Positions 61,780-64,000 of a DNA stretch of 64,000 nucleotides are shown piece by piece (position 1 is the stretch's first letter; every line of letters starts with the position of its first letter). The translations under genes and the position numbers were made by a program. Where the stretch lies: assembly GCA_024036415.1 (NCBI GenBank), contig JAMWET010003461.1, positions 224,501 through 288,500 of the forward strand, written 5' to 3'. The notes under the pieces were generated by a model. The model made no database searches and was not told the origin of the DNA. It saw only the letters and a program-made list of their open reading frames with translations. This DNA is from Prochilodus magdalenae. Lineage: Eukaryota; Chordata; Actinopteri; Characiformes; Prochilodontidae.

Positions 61780-63403
61780 AAATGACAAAATACTAAAAAC
61801 CTTTATTTTTTTTGCAAAACATTTTATACAACACAATGTTTAATCTGTAGGTCACAGACTTCAAGAGGCAGAAAATCTAGACTGATATTGTTGCATATGT
61901 CCATTTCATTCATTGACCAAAAACAACTGGCTGAACTGATAATGGAAAAGTAAGACATTGCTACAAGAATTCAGGCTCTACCATAGGGTGGCCAAAAAAA
62001 TAAAAAATAAAAATAAAACATCTAAAGAACGAAAAAAATAATAATTGCAAAATATGTACGTGGCATGTACTCGTGGAACATGTATTTCCTAATTCTGAGC
62101 CTGGATAAATGGCTGAAATTCACAATCTTCAAGTTACTATTAGCTTGGCTGTAAATACTGGATCAATCACACAATCCAAAAAAATGATTTGCTACATTAG
62201 GAAAGAAAGTTGCAGTTTCTTGATCAATCAATTCTTTTAATAAAGTTAGCATTAATAACGTCTTTAGCTGTGAGGTTAGCTGCTTAAATTCACAAAAGAT
62301 GATTTACAAACAACAAGAACAATTTAGATCCATTTTAAAGTCATTTACCTTTTAGTTGCTTGATTTCCCAAGCAATGAGAAGCAATGGCTAATTAAGCAC
62401 TGCAGCCAGCTCGCCCTTCTTTGGCAGCACTCATAGTGGTTTTGAGTTGCAATTTATATACACTCCCTGCTAAGATTGTAGCAAAACCATCACATTTAAG
62501 CACATACAACTTGGAAATGCAAAAACTGTGTGCAGTTATTTATCATATATGTTAAAATAACGCTACAATTTATTTTGGCTTTGGTGTTAGAGGGATGTCG
62601 CCTTAAAGCAAGGCTGAAAGGGCCATGAGATCTCTTCTTATGCTTTTCAAAAAGATTTAACGATTATTGTTTTTTGGATAGCTGGAAACAAACTAACCTT
62701 TTCCAGAATAGGAAAAAGAAACAGACAACAGACCTGAGGTAGCAAAGCCCAATTTTACAAACTTTGAATAACATGTCTACCATAGTGCATGTCATGCCAA
62801 AAAAAAAAAAAAAAAAGAGGGGGGGGACCTCAAAAGATGCATCAAAATATATACAAAAATTAAGACAAAACCTAGTAAAAATTTGTTTGTCTTCTCACAA
62901 AGCAGTGGTCCTGAGAGAGAGCATGCATAACTGCTTGTTCATACTATATAAATAAAAAAAAAAGGCATTTATATCTCATCATACATAATATACAAAAGCA
63001 TTATACCCAAACTGTATTCTTACAGAATATATCAAGAAATTAAAAAGCCAAGCAAATGTAATACTTCAAATACATAAAAAGGTACTGTAAGAGCTGACAC
63101 TATGCAAACGTATGGCAGAGATTGAGTAGAAAAAGATTTATGTACATTAATATACATATTCAGGAGATTTTAAAACAGGGGCAACTTCAGAAATTAAGGT
63201 TGGGGAAAAAAAGGACCTAATTAAAATATTTCCAAACTTGAGTTTCAATAAAAATAAGATTTTGTTCATTTCTAGGACTCAAATAGCTGCCAAGCTGTTC
63301 AACAACAACTTAAATTGTGCTCAGTTGTTTTGGTATTACACTGACCCCCCTCCCTCACATTCTATGCAGGAAATTTAGCATGCCCCAACGTCCTTTATAA
63401 TTC
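61780..63403 (-). other. lbr: Long 3' untranslated region of lbr
   Basis: The 1.6 kb after the stop codon at 63404 is AT-rich and lacks coding potential. On the minus strand a canonical AATAAA at 61802-61807 is followed by a T/GT-rich stretch, as expected of a cleavage site near 61780-61790. Earlier, weaker signals could also be used. Inside it are a tract of 18 T (62799-62816 on the plus strand as A) and an adjoining run of C. The 3' end is inferred from signals only. Confidence 0.55.
61802..61807 (-). terminator. lbr: Polyadenylation signal AATAAA
   Basis: Canonical hexamer (TTTATT on the plus strand) with GT/T-rich sequence downstream on the minus strand. Confidence 0.5.
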
Positions 63404-63564
63404 TCAGTATATTCCAGGGAAGATACGGTAACGTACTGCTTTGCAGTATTTCTCCCACGCCAAGCCGTACTTTTTCCTACACTGATGTTCATCTCGTGCA
63501 TCACGATGGACAAGCAGAAGAATTAAATAGATGAGGTAAAAATATGGAATCACATGATTGAAAC
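63404..63564 (-). CDS. lbr: Lamin B receptor / sterol C14-reductase family, last coding exon (partial gene)
   Basis: A strong acceptor (TTTATTGTTCTCTAG) at 63565-63566 precedes a 161-nt coding end that starts with two bases of a split codon and closes with TGA. The 52 full codons include [20 protein letters not shown], then [19 protein letters not shown] and a YRIFPGIY terminus. This is the conserved C-terminal tail of the ERG24/ERG4 sterol-reductase family: the last membrane segment, the HRxARDExxC motif and the KYGxxWxxYC motif that binds NADPH and closes the active site. KKYGxAWEKYC and RIFPxIY fit lamin B receptor best; TM7SF2 is the main alternative, and DHCR7 fits less well. The protein sits in the inner nuclear membrane/ER, where it acts in cholesterol synthesis and binds lamin and chromatin. 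Earlier exons lie past the right edge. Confidence 0.82.
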
Positions 63565-63644
63565 CTAGAGAACAATAAAGAAACATAAAATTAAATGGAG
63601 CTTGTGTGCACAATCATAATATAGTCAAAAGGCGGACACACACA

Positions 63645-64000
63645 AACATTTTAAAACCATCTCCTTGTAGCAACTCTAAGTGTCCACTTTATCAGCACTA
63701 ATTTTCAAACAGATCAGACACAGCAGCGGTGCTCGACTTTTTAAACGAACAGCAGCAAATACTAAGCAGCAAAAGATGCCATCGTCTAAGAGGTAGACCA
63801 ACATGGCAGGAGTCATGTTAGAGTGGACAATGTTTAAAAGCCTCCAGCGACACGGCTGTGTCTGATCCACTCATACCATGGCAACACACTAACACACCAC
63901 CACCTTGGTGTTACTGCAGTGCTGAGAATGATCCACCACTCAAATAATACCTGATCAGTGATGGTCCCAACTATTGAAGAACATTAACAAAGTATGCAAA
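63645..64000 (+). repeat. MITE-like DNA transposon, copy cut by the window edge
   Basis: It begins with TTTTAAAACCATCTCCTTGT followed by GTGTCCACTTTATCAGC, the inverted copy of the right end of the element at 9700-10114. It continues with GACCAACATGGCAGGAGTCA, TGATCCACTCATACCA, CACTAACACACCACCACC and CAGTGCTGAGAATGATCCAC. The right part runs out of the window. It lies in the intron upstream of the lbr last exon. Confidence 0.75.

Overview
This is vertebrate genomic DNA, most probably from a ray-finned (teleost) fish. It is AT-rich, almost entirely non-coding, and full of decayed mobile elements typical of fish: L2/CR1-clade LINE fragments, several Tc1-like transposons, tRNA-derived SINEs, a MITE-like DNA transposon family, Gypsy-type LTRs and long GT/CA/GA/TA microsatellites. 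There are no bacterial-style operons, and no CRISPR arrays or rRNA were seen. Long open frames are mostly chance or repeat-derived, so genes were looked for by splice signals and protein-family motifs.

Layout. From 1 to about 43.6 kb the window is a gene-poor stretch. It carries Tc1 relics (about 1.1-1.7, 5.1-5.4 and 19.1-19.85 kb), three L2-type LINE fragments (20.0-20.8, 31.0-31.9 and 35.0-35.65 kb), two LTRs of exactly 503 bp (12.23-12.73 kb and 25.48-25.99 kb, the latter a solo LTR with a perfect 5-bp target duplication), and a templated A-B-A duplication at 16.16-16.60 kb. Some low-repeat stretches look like conserved non-coding elements, for example 2.0-2.6, 6.05-6.5, 23.8-24.1 and 40.56-41.06 kb. 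Two short open segments with good splice signals (2974-3043 and 35982-36071) could be exons of an unidentified plus-strand gene. From 44.7 to 45.6 kb lies a G-poor tandem array.

Two genes are supported, both on the minus strand. The first, at 47524-51661, is a complete three-exon gene for a secreted leucine-rich-repeat protein of 357 residues: signal peptide, LRRNT, ten 24-residue repeats and LRRCT, resembling the LRG1/CPN2 class. The second, at the right edge, is the last coding exon and long 3' UTR of a sterol-reductase-family membrane protein, best matched to the lamin B receptor (lbr); its other exons lie beyond the window. Between them (53.5-60.5 kb) are further SINE-like, Tc1 and microsatellite sequences.

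The genes show no sign of acting together. The most interesting features are structural: the A-B-A duplication, the MITE family with inverted termini, the LTR pair and the possible cassette exon at 36 kb. I found no convincing new multi-gene system.
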